A stretch of DNA of 39,309 nucleotides from a virus, in IMG/VR virus record IMGVR_UViG_3300033153_007005, positions 1-39,309 of that record, one strand, 5' to 3'. This document shows, one piece after another, positions 7,585 to 16,281 of the stretch. The translations under genes were made by a program, and so were the position numbers. The notes below the pieces were generated by a model. That model was given only the letters and a program-made list of their open reading frames with translations. It made no database searches and was not told the DNA's origin. Every line of letters begins with the position of its first letter. Positions within the stretch are counted from its first letter, which is position 1.

Positions 7585-9078
7585 ATGAGTACACCTAAAA
7601 TAACCCAAGCTGGTCAAACGAGAGTTTGGCTTTTGGAGAACGGCCCCGGCCCCGCCAGGGAGCCAAGGTATCAGGGAACTATGGCTGTAGGAGACGCAAG
7701 TTGGCCCGCAGGAGACATCACGCCTGTCAAGATCCCTGATCCAGATCACTTCAACAAGTTTCTTACTGCCGGTCACATTCGCGGCGCTGAAGAAAATCTT
7801 ACGATGCCAATTACTGCTAGGTATCCACAACAGGCTTCAACGTTGCTGGATCTCCGCAGGAAAATGTGTCGCGTAGACTTTCATGTGCCTTTAGGAAAAT
7901 GCACAAATCCCCAAATCTATTCCCGCTGGGAAAAGATGATGATTTACAGAGATGGTCGCATCACGAGCTGGGCCAATGAAAACGCTGGTGCATTGGACGA
8001 TGATGCCCAAGGCGTTATCAATGAAACCGGCGAATTTAGTTTCGAAGAGATGTATGAAGTCGTTCCGATGACACTTCAGGAGATTGCCGAGGCAAACGCT
8101 GTTCGGGAAATCGTGGATGTTAGTATATGTGACAGCCAGACCTGCGGCGATTGCGAAGATGAAAGCGACGGTTCAAGCAAAGTGTTTGTAACCATGATCG
8201 GAGAGGGCGCAACGCCGGGAACCCCACCTTCGGTGATCTATTCTGCTGACGGCGGATCGACTTGGGCGGCAACTGACATCGACACCGCTTTTTCGAACGA
8301 GAATCCGACCGACGGCGAATGTGTTCGGGAGTATTATGTTGTCACCGTTAATGGTAGTAATTCTGTCCATTATGCTAACAAAGAAGACATTTTGAGCGGC
8401 GCAGAAACCTGGTACGAGGTTACCACTGGATTTGTGGCCGGGAATGGGCCTAATGCTATTTTTGCTCAAAGCGGAATGGATGTTTGGGTTGTTGGCGACA
8501 ACGGTTATATCTATCACGCAACTGATATAACTTCTGAAGTAACGGTTTCCGATGCGGGTTTGGCAACGACACAGAATCTTCTGGATGTTCACGCCGTTGA
8601 TAGCGAAAACATTCTGGCGGTTGGTGAACTTAACGCTGTTGTTCTATCACAGAACGGCGGAGACACCTGGCAGGTGCTTACAGGCCCGGCGGTCGGCGAA
8701 TCTTTGAAGGCTTGCTGGATGCGTGACGAAGACACCTTCTTTGTTGGAACGAATACTGGCAAGTTGTATTACTCCAACGATGCCGGGGATAGCTGGACAG
8801 AAAAATCACTTCCGGGAAGCATTGACAATATCGACAGTATCAAGTTTTATGACGATACCGTTGGTTACATTGCTGGCAGGAGTGGTGGGTCTGGTTATAT
8901 CCTTCGCACAACTGACGGTGGATATAGTTGGTATGTTATGCCACAAAATGCCGTGGCAATTCCTGCCAATGATTATGTGAACGACATAGCGGTAAGTGGG
9001 TTCAACCCCAACTTCTTGATCGGCGGCGGTTTAGCAGATGATGGGTCGGCGGGATTCGTTGTACTTGCTGAAGGATAA
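7585..9078 (+). CDS. tail tube protein with C-terminal Asp-box (BNR) propeller-like domain
   Basis: A clear AAGGAGG site precedes ATG 7585. Residues 1-about 185 have the make-up of a phage tail tube protein. After a Cys-rich hinge (CDSQTCGDCED), the remaining ~300 residues carry repeated Asp boxes of the S-x-D-G-G-x-T-W type: SADGGSTW, SQNGGDTW, SNDAGDSW and TTDGGYSW. These are spaced as in sialidase/Ycf48-like beta-propellers. Such a domain would decorate the outside of each tail tube ring and could bind sugars or cell surfaces. At 497 residues it is far longer than a plain tube protein. No sialidase arginine triad is evident, so catalysis is not claimed. Confidence 0.75.
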   Translation: MSTPKITQAGQTRVWLLENGPGPAREPRYQGTMAVGDASWPAGDITPVKIPDPDHFNKFLTAGHIRGAEENLTMPITARYPQQASTLLDLRRKMCRVDFHVPLGKCTNPQIYSRWEKMMIYRDGRITSWANENAGALDDDAQGVINETGEFSFEEMYEVVPMTLQEIAEANAVREIVDVSICDSQTCGDCEDESDGSSKVFVTMIGEGATPGTPPSVIYSADGGSTWAATDIDTAFSNENPTDGECVREYYVVTVNGSNSVHYANKEDILSGAETWYEVTTGFVAGNGPNAIFAQSGMDVWVVGDNGYIYHATDITSEVTVSDAGLATTQNLLDVHAVDSENILAVGELNAVVLSQNGGDTWQVLTGPAVGESLKACWMRDEDTFFVGTNTGKLYYSNDAGDSWTEKSLPGSIDNIDSIKFYDDTVGYIAGRSGGSGYILRTTDGGYSWYVMPQNAVAIPANDYVNDIAVSGFNPNFLIGGGLADDGSAGFVVLAEG

Positions 9079-9102
9079 GAAAACTAAACAAAGGAGCAAG
9101 AG

Positions 9103-9660
9103 ATGAGCGAGAAAAAAATCAATCTGCCAGAGCAGGGTTCGGCTCAAATGGTGGACAAATTGTTAGAAACTGAAAAGGATGTCATTGAGTTATCTTCAGG
9201 CGTAGTCCTGAAAATCAAAGACAAGATACGCCCGTCTATAATTATTGACATCCTTTCAGACGTTGAAGACAAAAGACCCGAACCGCCAACGGTTTATGTC
9301 GAAGCAATTGGTCGGGAAGAAGTAAATTTGGACGATCCCGGATATATCGACAGAGTAAATCGGTGGGAAACGGTTAGTGCTGGTCGAATTGCAGATGCCC
9401 TTATTCTTTTGGGAACAGAGATCGAATCTATCCCAAAGGGTTTGGAAAAGCCAGAAGATAGCGGCTGGATTGACATGGTTGAAACTCTTGGTTTCAGATT
9501 GAACAGAAGGTCGGACTCCGCCCGGTATCTTGCCTGGGTCAAGCACGTAGCGATTGAAGATCAGGATGATTGGACAAAGATCACAGAAGCGGTTGGCCGA
9601 AAGGCTGGCGTGACGGAGGCCGATGTGCAACGGGCACAGAACTCCTTTCCGTCTCCGTAA
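9103..9660 (+). CDS. tail assembly chaperone, first frame (gpG-like)
   Basis: Starts at ATG 9103 after AAAGGAGCAAGAG. The 185-residue, acidic product sits between the tail tube and tape measure genes, where lambda gpG and its functional analogues lie. A second frame (9623-9904) begins inside its 3' end, in the +1 (or -2) register. This is the usual arrangement in which ribosomal frameshifting yields a small amount of a G-T fusion that chaperones the tape measure protein. Frame 1 ends ...FPSP at TAA 9658-9660. No catalytic motif is seen or expected. Confidence 0.7.
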   Translation: MSEKKINLPEQGSAQMVDKLLETEKDVIELSSGVVLKIKDKIRPSIIIDILSDVEDKRPEPPTVYVEAIGREEVNLDDPGYIDRVNRWETVSAGRIADALILLGTEIESIPKGLEKPEDSGWIDMVETLGFRLNRRSDSARYLAWVKHVAIEDQDDWTKITEAVGRKAGVTEADVQRAQNSFPSP

Positions 9661-9904
9661 GCACGGTACGGATCTAGCTGAGGCATATGTGCCTCCTACG
9701 CTTGGGGACAAACTGAACATTACAGCAAGGGCATTGTTGCCCGGCATGATTACATACCACGAAGAACATTTTGTTCGCACGAAGGCAGGATACAAACTGG
9801 ACGAGTGGTATGATCTGGCGCCACAAGAAAGGGCATTGGAAGTAGCAATCAGGCGTATTGAGTCCCTGGTTGAAAGGCATATAGCGGAGGCAAGTAAAGG
9901 GTGA
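9623..9904 (+). CDS. tail assembly chaperone, second frame (gpT-like)
   Basis: The frame is open from 9614 and reads KHGTDLAEAYVPPTLGD, then LLPGMITYHEEHFV and QERALEVAIRRIESLV. This helical make-up is common in the second chaperone segment of siphoviruses. It could be made as a fusion to the first frame by +1 (or -2) frameshifting somewhere between 9614 and 9660, for instance at CCG TAA G (9655-9661). Alternatively it could start on its own at ATG 9623, where a GGAGG at 9615-9619 lies only three bases upstream, closer than usual. It ends by overlapping the tape measure start. Confidence 0.65.
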   Translation: MCNGHRTPFRLRKHGTDLAEAYVPPTLGDKLNITARALLPGMITYHEEHFVRTKAGYKLDEWYDLAPQERALEVAIRRIESLVERHIAEASKG

Positions 9905-11922
9905 AACAAGTCGGCGTAGAAGCAGTTGTCAAAAAGCTCAATGGCTTTTTGTCCGATATAAAAAAAATGACCGGCGCTGCCGAGAACCTTTCGGAAGGGC
10001 TTCTTGACATTGGGGCAAGTCTGTCAGGAATGGGAATAGAAGCCTTCTCTGACGACATCCTGAATGTTGCAGGGGCGGCGACCGCAGCCGCCCCGGAAAT
10101 TGGCCTTTTGCTTACGGTGCTTAAGGGGTTCGGGGATAAGATAGAACAGAACAGAGAAGAACTAAAGGCATTTGCTGTCAAAACAATAAAGATCGCATTG
10201 GCGGCCCTGAGAACGTTGAAAGACATGATTGTTAGGGTAATTAATATTGCCTTGAAACCGTTCAGGGCTGCTTGGAAAGCTATTACTGGCACCATTAGAA
10301 GGGTGGCTGAGATTGCCAGCGGTATTCTTATTGCCGGAACAATCAGAAAGCTCGGCGAAGTTATCAGGGAAGCGGGGCAGAGTGCGCTGGAAGCTGGCAT
10401 TAATTTTCAGGTGATGATGGTTAGATTGGAAGGGCTTGCCGCCCGACAAGCGCTGAACAGCGGAGCGGCTGAAAATTTTAGCGAAGCTCTTGGCATGGCT
10501 GGCGTAAAATCGAAAGAACTTTTAGATTGGGTTGTTGACTTGTCCCTAACAGCCCCTATTTCAACAAACGCCATTGCGGATACCCTGACCCTGGCGACCT
10601 CATATGGTCTTGCAGAGGACGCGGCAAAAGACATGACCACCGCCGTTTTGAATTTCGCGTCTGGAATGGGGCTAACTGATGTCGCTCAACGCAGGATTAT
10701 TGAAAACTTCGGGCAAATGATTCAGCAAGGCAAAATCACCAGCATGGAACTTCGAGATATGGGGCGAGGTGCTTTTGTTCCTGTAAACGATCTTTTGAAC
10801 CGAACCGCAGAGCTTTTAGGAATGACCGCGGACGATTTTGACGGCACAGCGGGGAGCATCAATGAATTTGCCGGGGAGAACGGGCTTGATGCGGTTAAAG
10901 CCTCGATGCAAGCCTTTATTGATTTGTCCAACCAGGAATTTCAAGGCGCGATTGAGCGCATGGGCAACACAATCTCTGGTTTGAGAACTCGCTTTAAAAA
11001 TCTTATCAATTCGATTGTTGGCTTGAACATATTGCAAGCACCCCTTGAACTTATTGGCGAAAAGATTGGAGAGATTTTTACGGCACTTGGGGAAGATGAG
11101 GGGTTACAAGAAATAACTATGGGGATTGGCGAAACGCTGAAGGGGATGGTAGAAGATTTGCTCGGCGATCTCCCCAGCGTTGAAACTATTGTGGAAACAA
11201 TCAAAGGCGCTATTCAAACCATATCAGACGCCCTTGTGCAAATTCGTGAAGGGGATCTCCGCGGCGCATTAGAAACGCTGGGGGTTCCTGAAGGCTTCAT
11301 GAACTTTATTGACAGAATAAAAGAGATAATAGAAAGCGAAGATTTTCAAACTTTTGTTGATAACATTACCATCGGCTTTTCCAACATTAAGACATTCTGG
11401 GAAAACAACAAAGAGCCTATTATTGAGGCTTTATTGATTGCGGTAGGAGAAATTGCCGATGCACTGGGAATTGAACTTCCAGAGAACCCCGGTGAAACTT
11501 TTAGAAAATGGACAGAAGAGCTTGACGCCACAACAATTATTAACAAGATCAATGATGTCAAAGACGCTGTAATTAAGTTTATCGAGAAAGTTGAAGAACT
11601 TCCCGCAAAAATTGAAAAATTGATCCCGTGGATTTGGGCGTTAGGGGCTGCTTATTTGTTTTTGAAGCGCCCGTTGCTGGCCATTGGGCTTGGGTTGGTC
11701 GCTGGTGTCGCCGCGCTGGTCAAAACCGGACAGGGAGGCGATCCAACAGGCATGAGTGCGGAAAGCACAGTTGCCCAAACCCGCACGCAGGGATATTTGG
11801 GCGGAAATCAGCAAACTATCAATAATTACAACATGAACATGTCTGCTTATTATCAAGACGTGCAATCCCCGGCGGCGATCAAGGACGATGTTTCGGTATT
11901 ACTTTCGAGTATTGGGCATTGA
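9901..11922 (+). CDS. tape measure protein
   Basis: GTG start at 9901 overlapping the chaperone stop. The 673-residue product is alpha-helical. It contains the tape-measure N-terminal domain at about residues 170-330, including GVKSKELLDWVVDLSLTAP, then FASGMGLTDVAQRRIIENFG and GKITSMELRDMGRGAFVP. Hydrophobic, probably membrane-interacting segments lie at about 576-610 (WIWALGAAYLFL and LLAIGLGLVAGVAALV). Tape measure length sets tail length; at roughly 1.5 angstrom per residue this would give a tail near 100 nm. Absence of a sheath gene nearby supports a non-contractile tail. Confidence 0.93.
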   Translation: MKQVGVEAVVKKLNGFLSDIKKMTGAAENLSEGLLDIGASLSGMGIEAFSDDILNVAGAATAAAPEIGLLLTVLKGFGDKIEQNREELKAFAVKTIKIALAALRTLKDMIVRVINIALKPFRAAWKAITGTIRRVAEIASGILIAGTIRKLGEVIREAGQSALEAGINFQVMMVRLEGLAARQALNSGAAENFSEALGMAGVKSKELLDWVVDLSLTAPISTNAIADTLTLATSYGLAEDAAKDMTTAVLNFASGMGLTDVAQRRIIENFGQMIQQGKITSMELRDMGRGAFVPVNDLLNRTAELLGMTADDFDGTAGSINEFAGENGLDAVKASMQAFIDLSNQEFQGAIERMGNTISGLRTRFKNLINSIVGLNILQAPLELIGEKIGEIFTALGEDEGLQEITMGIGETLKGMVEDLLGDLPSVETIVETIKGAIQTISDALVQIREGDLRGALETLGVPEGFMNFIDRIKEIIESEDFQTFVDNITIGFSNIKTFWENNKEPIIEALLIAVGEIADALGIELPENPGETFRKWTEELDATTIINKINDVKDAVIKFIEKVEELPAKIEKLIPWIWALGAAYLFLKRPLLAIGLGLVAGVAALVKTGQGGDPTGMSAESTVAQTRTQGYLGGNQQTINNYNMNMSAYYQDVQSPAAIKDDVSVLLSSIGH

Positions 11923-11923
11923 T

Positions 11924-12850
11924 ATGAAAAGAGAACAGCTAGAATTTGATCAATATATATCACCGGACGGTTTGGTTTATCACTTTAATAATCAGGTTGA
12001 TAAATTTATTTACCCCGTTGGTGATTTAGGCATGGCCCCTATTCGGTATGTGACCCAAAGAGGGCCGTATCAACACGGCTCAACCATGCTCGATTATTTT
12101 TTAGATCCACGCATTGTTCAAGTCCGACATCGTAGAATTGCTAAAAACAGAAATGGGCAATGGGATAACCGGGCTGACCTTATCAATCATCTTAGACCTA
12201 ACAGGCAAGCTATTGGAACGTTAGAACACGGACAGTTGCGCAAGATCATGCCGGACGGCACAACCAGAGATTTAGATGTGATTGTTCAACAGGGGCCGTC
12301 TTTTAACTCACTTTTGGGTTCGAAGTGGGATGAATGGGCTTCAACCGAAATCATTCGTTTTATTGCTCACGACCCAACATTTTATGACCCAGCGGAAGTT
12401 AGTTTGTCTTTTACGTTTTCAACTTTTGATGAACTTAAATTTCCGGTGGAGTTTCCAATTTCGTTTTTTGCATCGACATTTGATGAGACCGATACAATTA
12501 ATTATGGCGGGACATGGCTGACTTATCCAGAAATAATTTTTACCGGGCCGTGCAACAACCCGATTATTACCAACACAACAACTGACGAAAAGATTGAGCT
12601 TGATTATGTTATTGCGTCCGGTGAGGTTGTGACGATTTCAACAGCGTATGGGGCGAAAACAATTACAAATGATGACGGCGACAATTTGATTGGAACGCTA
12701 ACAACTGATAGTGACCTGGCAACATTTCACATTGCTCCCGATCCAGAGGCCCCCGGCGGGGCAAATGTGTTCAGAGCGCAAGGTGCGGGTGCCGATGCCG
12801 ATGTAACGAGCATGGTGGTAAAATATTATACTAGATACATAGGAATATAA
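11924..12850 (+). CDS. distal tail protein (Dit-like)
   Basis: The start chosen is ATG 11924, just after the tape measure TGA; an in-frame ATG at 11888 would lie within the tape measure gene. The 308-residue product follows the tape measure gene, as distal tail proteins do. It shows the typical opening strand pattern (LEFDQYISPDGLVYHFN), an interior loop RGPYQHGSTMLDYFLDPR, and a gap with IIRFIAHDPTFYDP that links the N-terminal ring domain to the C-terminal galectin-like domain. It would form the hexameric hub at the tail tip. Confidence 0.75.
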   Translation: MKREQLEFDQYISPDGLVYHFNNQVDKFIYPVGDLGMAPIRYVTQRGPYQHGSTMLDYFLDPRIVQVRHRRIAKNRNGQWDNRADLINHLRPNRQAIGTLEHGQLRKIMPDGTTRDLDVIVQQGPSFNSLLGSKWDEWASTEIIRFIAHDPTFYDPAEVSLSFTFSTFDELKFPVEFPISFFASTFDETDTINYGGTWLTYPEIIFTGPCNNPIITNTTTDEKIELDYVIASGEVVTISTAYGAKTITNDDGDNLIGTLTTDSDLATFHIAPDPEAPGGANVFRAQGAGADADVTSMVVKYYTRYIGI

Positions 12851-12851
12851 G

Positions 12852-13103
12852 ATGAAAATAATCAAGCCGCATTGGTGTCCAAGATGCAAGATATATATTG
12901 AGGAGTGGAAAATAAAAGGATCGGGCGTAAAAAAGAGGATTAGACCCGGTGATCCTTGGCCGCGCCTGGAGCCAATTCGCACAGAAGCGGTTGAGAAATG
13001 CGACTCTTGTGGTTATAAAATGCGTGGTCAAATTCTAATAGAAATAAACGAACACGGAGAACCTGTAAAATTTATTGATGTGAAAGAGGTAAACGATGGC
13101 TGA
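12852..13103 (+). CDS. small zinc-ribbon protein in the tail module
   Basis: The 83-residue product carries two CxxC knuckles, HWCPRCK near the N-terminus and KCDSCGYK in the middle, spaced to bind one zinc ion. Basic residues lie between them (KGSGVKKRIRP). It begins one base after the distal tail gene and its stop overlaps the next ATG, so it is coupled to tail synthesis. The function is unknown; a structural role at the tail tip or an assembly factor are both possible. Confidence 0.7.
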   Translation: MKIIKPHWCPRCKIYIEEWKIKGSGVKKRIRPGDPWPRLEPIRTEAVEKCDSCGYKMRGQILIEINEHGEPVKFIDVKEVNDG

Positions 13104-13968
13104 AACTAGTCTTCCTTGGAGCGGAACCAGTATCGGTGATGCGGGGCCGTATTCAGATGATACCTGGAGCGATATGTATCGGAAGTTGTTCATAACCGAC
13201 AGGACAACTCAAGGCGTTCTTGATGGCTACGCAAATGAAATTGAAATCACAGGGGCTACTTCTCCTGTATCGGTAAATACTGGGGCCGCTCTTGTTGATG
13301 GCAAGTTCTACGAAAACGACAGCTCTGCCAATATTACTGTTCCAACCCCTTCCGGTGATACCAGAATTGATCGCATTGTTCTTCGGAAGTCGTGGTCTGC
13401 TCAAACGGTTAGGCTGACCAGGATTGAGGGCGTTGAAGGTGGCGGTGTTCCGGCTCTTACGCAAAACGATGGCGTGACATGGGACATTCCGCTATACCAA
13501 GTGAGCATTACGACTGGCGGAAATATCACATTGACAGACGAGAGATCATTTATTGTCCCCAATTTTGAGGCTGATGTTGGCAGAGACCCCTCCCCCACTT
13601 TTGCGGCAGACGTAGATATAAATGACAATGACCTTGATAATATCAAGCAAGCCAACATGACAGACGAACATGATAACGGCAACTCTGGAAATGCGGATAC
13701 TATTGATTGGAGAGAGGGCAATAACCAAAAGTCTAACCTGACAGATGATTGTACTTTTACATTTACCGCTCCTGACGGGCCGTGTCACCTTCAGTTGAAA
13801 CTCACTCAGGGCGCTGGATTTCCGCATACCGCAACGTGGCCTGGAACGGTGAAATGGGCGAGGGGAATTGCGCCTACTTTGTCTACGGGTGACGGAGAAA
13901 TAGACATTGTTTATTTTTGGTATGACGGAACAAATTACTATGGAACATATGCCATAGATTTTAGTTAA
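13096..13968 (+). CDS. tail fibre / receptor-binding-type structural protein
   Basis: The 290-residue protein opens with a segment frequent in phage tail-tip proteins (LPWSGTSIGDAGPYSDDTWS). It continues with a beta-rich virion-attachment region (VNTGAALVDGKFYEND, DIPLYQVSITTGG). The last ~85 residues begin with SNLTDDCTFTFTAP and continue through ATWPGTVKWARG and LSTGDGEIDIVYFWYDG to a final YG...YAIDF. They match a C-terminal trimerising beta domain found in many phage fibres. It probably contacts the host surface or anchors the glycine-rich protein that follows. No enzymatic motif seen. Confidence 0.75.
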   Translation: MAETSLPWSGTSIGDAGPYSDDTWSDMYRKLFITDRTTQGVLDGYANEIEITGATSPVSVNTGAALVDGKFYENDSSANITVPTPSGDTRIDRIVLRKSWSAQTVRLTRIEGVEGGGVPALTQNDGVTWDIPLYQVSITTGGNITLTDERSFIVPNFEADVGRDPSPTFAADVDINDNDLDNIKQANMTDEHDNGNSGNADTIDWREGNNQKSNLTDDCTFTFTAPDGPCHLQLKLTQGAGFPHTATWPGTVKWARGIAPTLSTGDGEIDIVYFWYDGTNYYGTYAIDFS

Positions 13969-13979
13969 TGAGGTAGTGT

Positions 13980-14816
13980 ATGGCAAGCGGCGGAAATATT
14001 ACATATTCTAACGGGTGGAAGATACACACATTTACTACCGCAAATGACGGCGTTGGGGCGTTTGTGGTTGATTATCACATTAGAAATGCAAAAATTCTTC
14101 TCGTTGGCGGTGGCGGCGGAGGTGGAGAACAGGGCGGCGGAGGTGGAGGCGGCGGAGAAGTTAAAGAATATTCTGACGTCGCTATCATGGCTGGTGCAGA
14201 AAACATTGTTGTTGGTGCCGGAGGAGCCGGAAGCACGGGTTCGCGTGGGGTTAATGGTGGAAACAGTAGCGCGCTTGGATATACTGCGCTTGGCGGAGGT
14301 GGTGGTGGCGATTATGATGGAGGCGCTGGAACTGTCACTGGCAAAGATGGCGGCTGTGGCGGCGGCGGAGCGTCTAGTCACCTAGGAACAACTTATGGTG
14401 GTTCTAGCACGGGCAGCGGGGGAGATGGGGCCGGAAATGGTGGATGGACAGATACTCCGTTCCCGGCTGGTGGTGGTGGGGGAGCTGGAGGTAATGGACA
14501 GGCTGGAAACAATGTGGACAATGGCGGAAATGGCGGCGTAGGCGTGGCGTCCAGCATCACAGGCGCTTCGGTATATTATGGTGGTGGCGGTGGTGGGGCA
14601 GTTTATGGCTATGGCGATCCTGGGCTGGGCGGAAACGGCGGGGGTGGCGACGGAGGAGAAACCGGGCAAGCGGCGCAAGACGGAACAGACGGGCTTGGTG
14701 GGGGCGGAGGCGGGGGTGGCAATAATTTAGGTGGTGGAGACGGAGGAAACGGAACAATCATTATCGCTTACCCCGCAAACGAAGATGATCCAAGTCCTCA
14801 CGGAGCAGATTTTTAA
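13980..14816 (+). CDS. glycine-rich tail adhesin-like protein
   Basis: Starts at ATG 13980 after GAGG. The 278-residue product begins with GGNITYSNGWKIHTFT, an opening found on many glycine-rich phage and surface proteins. It then consists largely of Gly runs interrupted by short strands (e.g. ILLVGGGG, YTALGGGG, VYYGGGGGG), ending in GTIIIAYP. Long Gly runs of this sort fold as packed polyglycine-II helices in the tip adhesins of some T-even phages, where loops between runs bind the receptor. The same architecture is inferred here. GGN codons raise the local G+C, and the opposite strand shows spurious open frames. Confidence 0.75.
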   Translation: MASGGNITYSNGWKIHTFTTANDGVGAFVVDYHIRNAKILLVGGGGGGGEQGGGGGGGGEVKEYSDVAIMAGAENIVVGAGGAGSTGSRGVNGGNSSALGYTALGGGGGGDYDGGAGTVTGKDGGCGGGGASSHLGTTYGGSSTGSGGDGAGNGGWTDTPFPAGGGGGAGGNGQAGNNVDNGGNGGVGVASSITGASVYYGGGGGGAVYGYGDPGLGGNGGGGDGGETGQAAQDGTDGLGGGGGGGGNNLGGGDGGNGTIIIAYPANEDDPSPHGADF

Positions 14817-14830
14817 AGACAGGAAAAAAT

Positions 14831-15124
14831 ATGGCTAATGGTGACAATCTTATAGGTACTGTAAAAAATCTTAGCGAAAAGGGCAAATTGTCCACAGAGG
14901 CTACCAATTCTCTTGTGTTAGCCAGTCTAAGCGATGTTTTAACGGTTGTTCGAGAAATAAAGAATGACAACGTTGATATAAAAGAAAGCATTACCGTTCT
15001 TGTTGAAAATCAAGGGAAGAATAAAGACGAAATAGATATTTTGCGCAAGAGGTCTTGGGCGGCGGACGCTATTGCTGGTGCTTTGGCGGCTGTCGGGATA
15101 ATTATAGGGGCAAGCAAGGGGTAA
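14831..15124 (+). CDS. coiled-coil protein with C-terminal membrane segment (XhlA-like)
   Basis: The 97-residue product has a coiled-coil-like middle (DNVDIKESITVLVENQGKNK) followed by one C-terminal hydrophobic segment (AIAGALAAVGIIIGA) and a short basic end. This resembles XhlA/haemolysin-type phage proteins that act in membranes at lysis. It is encoded among tail tip genes, so a tail-associated membrane role is also possible. Ribosome-binding site AGGAAAAAAT lies just upstream of ATG 14831. Confidence 0.5.
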   Translation: MANGDNLIGTVKNLSEKGKLSTEATNSLVLASLSDVLTVVREIKNDNVDIKESITVLVENQGKNKDEIDILRKRSWAADAIAGALAAVGIIIGASKG

Positions 15125-15132
15125 AACAATAA

Positions 15133-16281
15133 ATGTCTGCTCGATATAAGATTCATCTCAAAAACCAGTCTGGAGACCTGGTTGCGATATTTGATGATTT
15201 TACAAGCCTGACCATTGGGCATAGGATCAACAGTATCGACACCTGTTCTTTTGCCATTGATGACGATGACAGTCGAATTGACCTTTTTGAGACAGACGGG
15301 CAGATTGAAGTTTACCGATCCTATCCTGAATTTGGTGTAGATTGGTATTTGGAGTTTGAGGGATTTCACAGAACGTTTTCCAGACAGCATTTTGAAGACG
15401 GCAACCGCTATTTCACTTCTAACGCTAGAGGTTATAACGATCTTTTGAGAAGGCGGATTGTTGCCTATTATGCCGGAACAGACCAGGCTTCTAAGTCGGG
15501 GGCTGGCGAAACGGTGATGAAAGAATTTGTGGATGAGAACTGTGGGCCGAGTGCCACAAGTCCGCCCAGAATTTCTGACGGTGTGATTACCGGACTTACA
15601 ATAGAAGCAGATGCGGCACAGGGCGATTCGTGGGCCGGGTCAAAAGCATATATCAATATCCTGGATGTTTGTCAGGACATTGCCAATAATTCCGGGTTAG
15701 ATTTCAAAGTTCGGGGCAATGGGGCGGCTCAATTTGTTTTCAGAGTATACAGTGGTCAGCTTGGGGACGACCGGAGCGTGACAGGGCTGGACAGCTCGAC
15801 CGGACTAAACGGGGCTGGGAATGCGCCTGTCATCTTTACCTTAAACCGTGGCAACATGGGAATGCCGGTCTTTTCACAGAAGCGGATGAATGAGCGAAAT
15901 TACTGCTATGTTTTGGGTCAAGGACAGCAGAGCGACAGAGAAATAGTTGTAAGAGAAGATACCGACACTACCGACGATTCGCCTTGGAATAAGATAGAAT
16001 TTACTAGAGATGCCAGAAACTATTCCACAACGGTTTCCTATCAGAACGCCGGAGATGCCGCCTTGGTTGAAAACCAGTTTGAAGAAACTTTCAGCTTTGA
16101 GCCGCTTCAAATCGAGTCCACTTTGTATGGACGGGATTATTTCTTTGGCGATATTATTACAGCCAGATATGCCGGGTTTGAAAGAAACAAAAAATTCATT
16201 GGCATGGATATTATGGTGAACAACACCCAGGCAGACAGCCCGGAGAAAATTTCGGTGACATTAGGAGATGTATTGCCGTGA
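15133..16281 (+). CDS. ReqiPepy6 Gp37-like tail protein
   Basis: The 382-residue product has landmarks of the siphovirus ReqiPepy6 Gp37-like family. These are an N-terminal strand region (GDLVAIFDDFTSLTIGHR), then SNARGYNDLLRRRIVAYYAG, then a VMKEFVDENCGPSA segment and a C-terminal FEPLQIESTLYGRDYFFGD. Members sit after the distal tail gene and are thought to form the tail-tip hub, like Tal proteins. The stop overlaps the following GTG start. The five genes from 11924 to here therefore make up the tail tip, with fibre genes interleaved. Confidence 0.82.
   Translation: MSARYKIHLKNQSGDLVAIFDDFTSLTIGHRINSIDTCSFAIDDDDSRIDLFETDGQIEVYRSYPEFGVDWYLEFEGFHRTFSRQHFEDGNRYFTSNARGYNDLLRRRIVAYYAGTDQASKSGAGETVMKEFVDENCGPSATSPPRISDGVITGLTIEADAAQGDSWAGSKAYINILDVCQDIANNSGLDFKVRGNGAAQFVFRVYSGQLGDDRSVTGLDSSTGLNGAGNAPVIFTLNRGNMGMPVFSQKRMNERNYCYVLGQGQQSDREIVVREDTDTTDDSPWNKIEFTRDARNYSTTVSYQNAGDAALVENQFEETFSFEPLQIESTLYGRDYFFGDIITARYAGFERNKKFIGMDIMVNNTQADSPEKISVTLGDVLP

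Noticed and set aside
7585-9078. Sialidase activity of the Asp-box domain
   Set aside because: Asp boxes are structural. The arginine triad and other catalytic residues of sialidases are not evident.
14044-14757. Long open frames on other frames and the opposite strand of the glycine-rich gene
   Set aside because: They are by-products of the GGN-rich composition.
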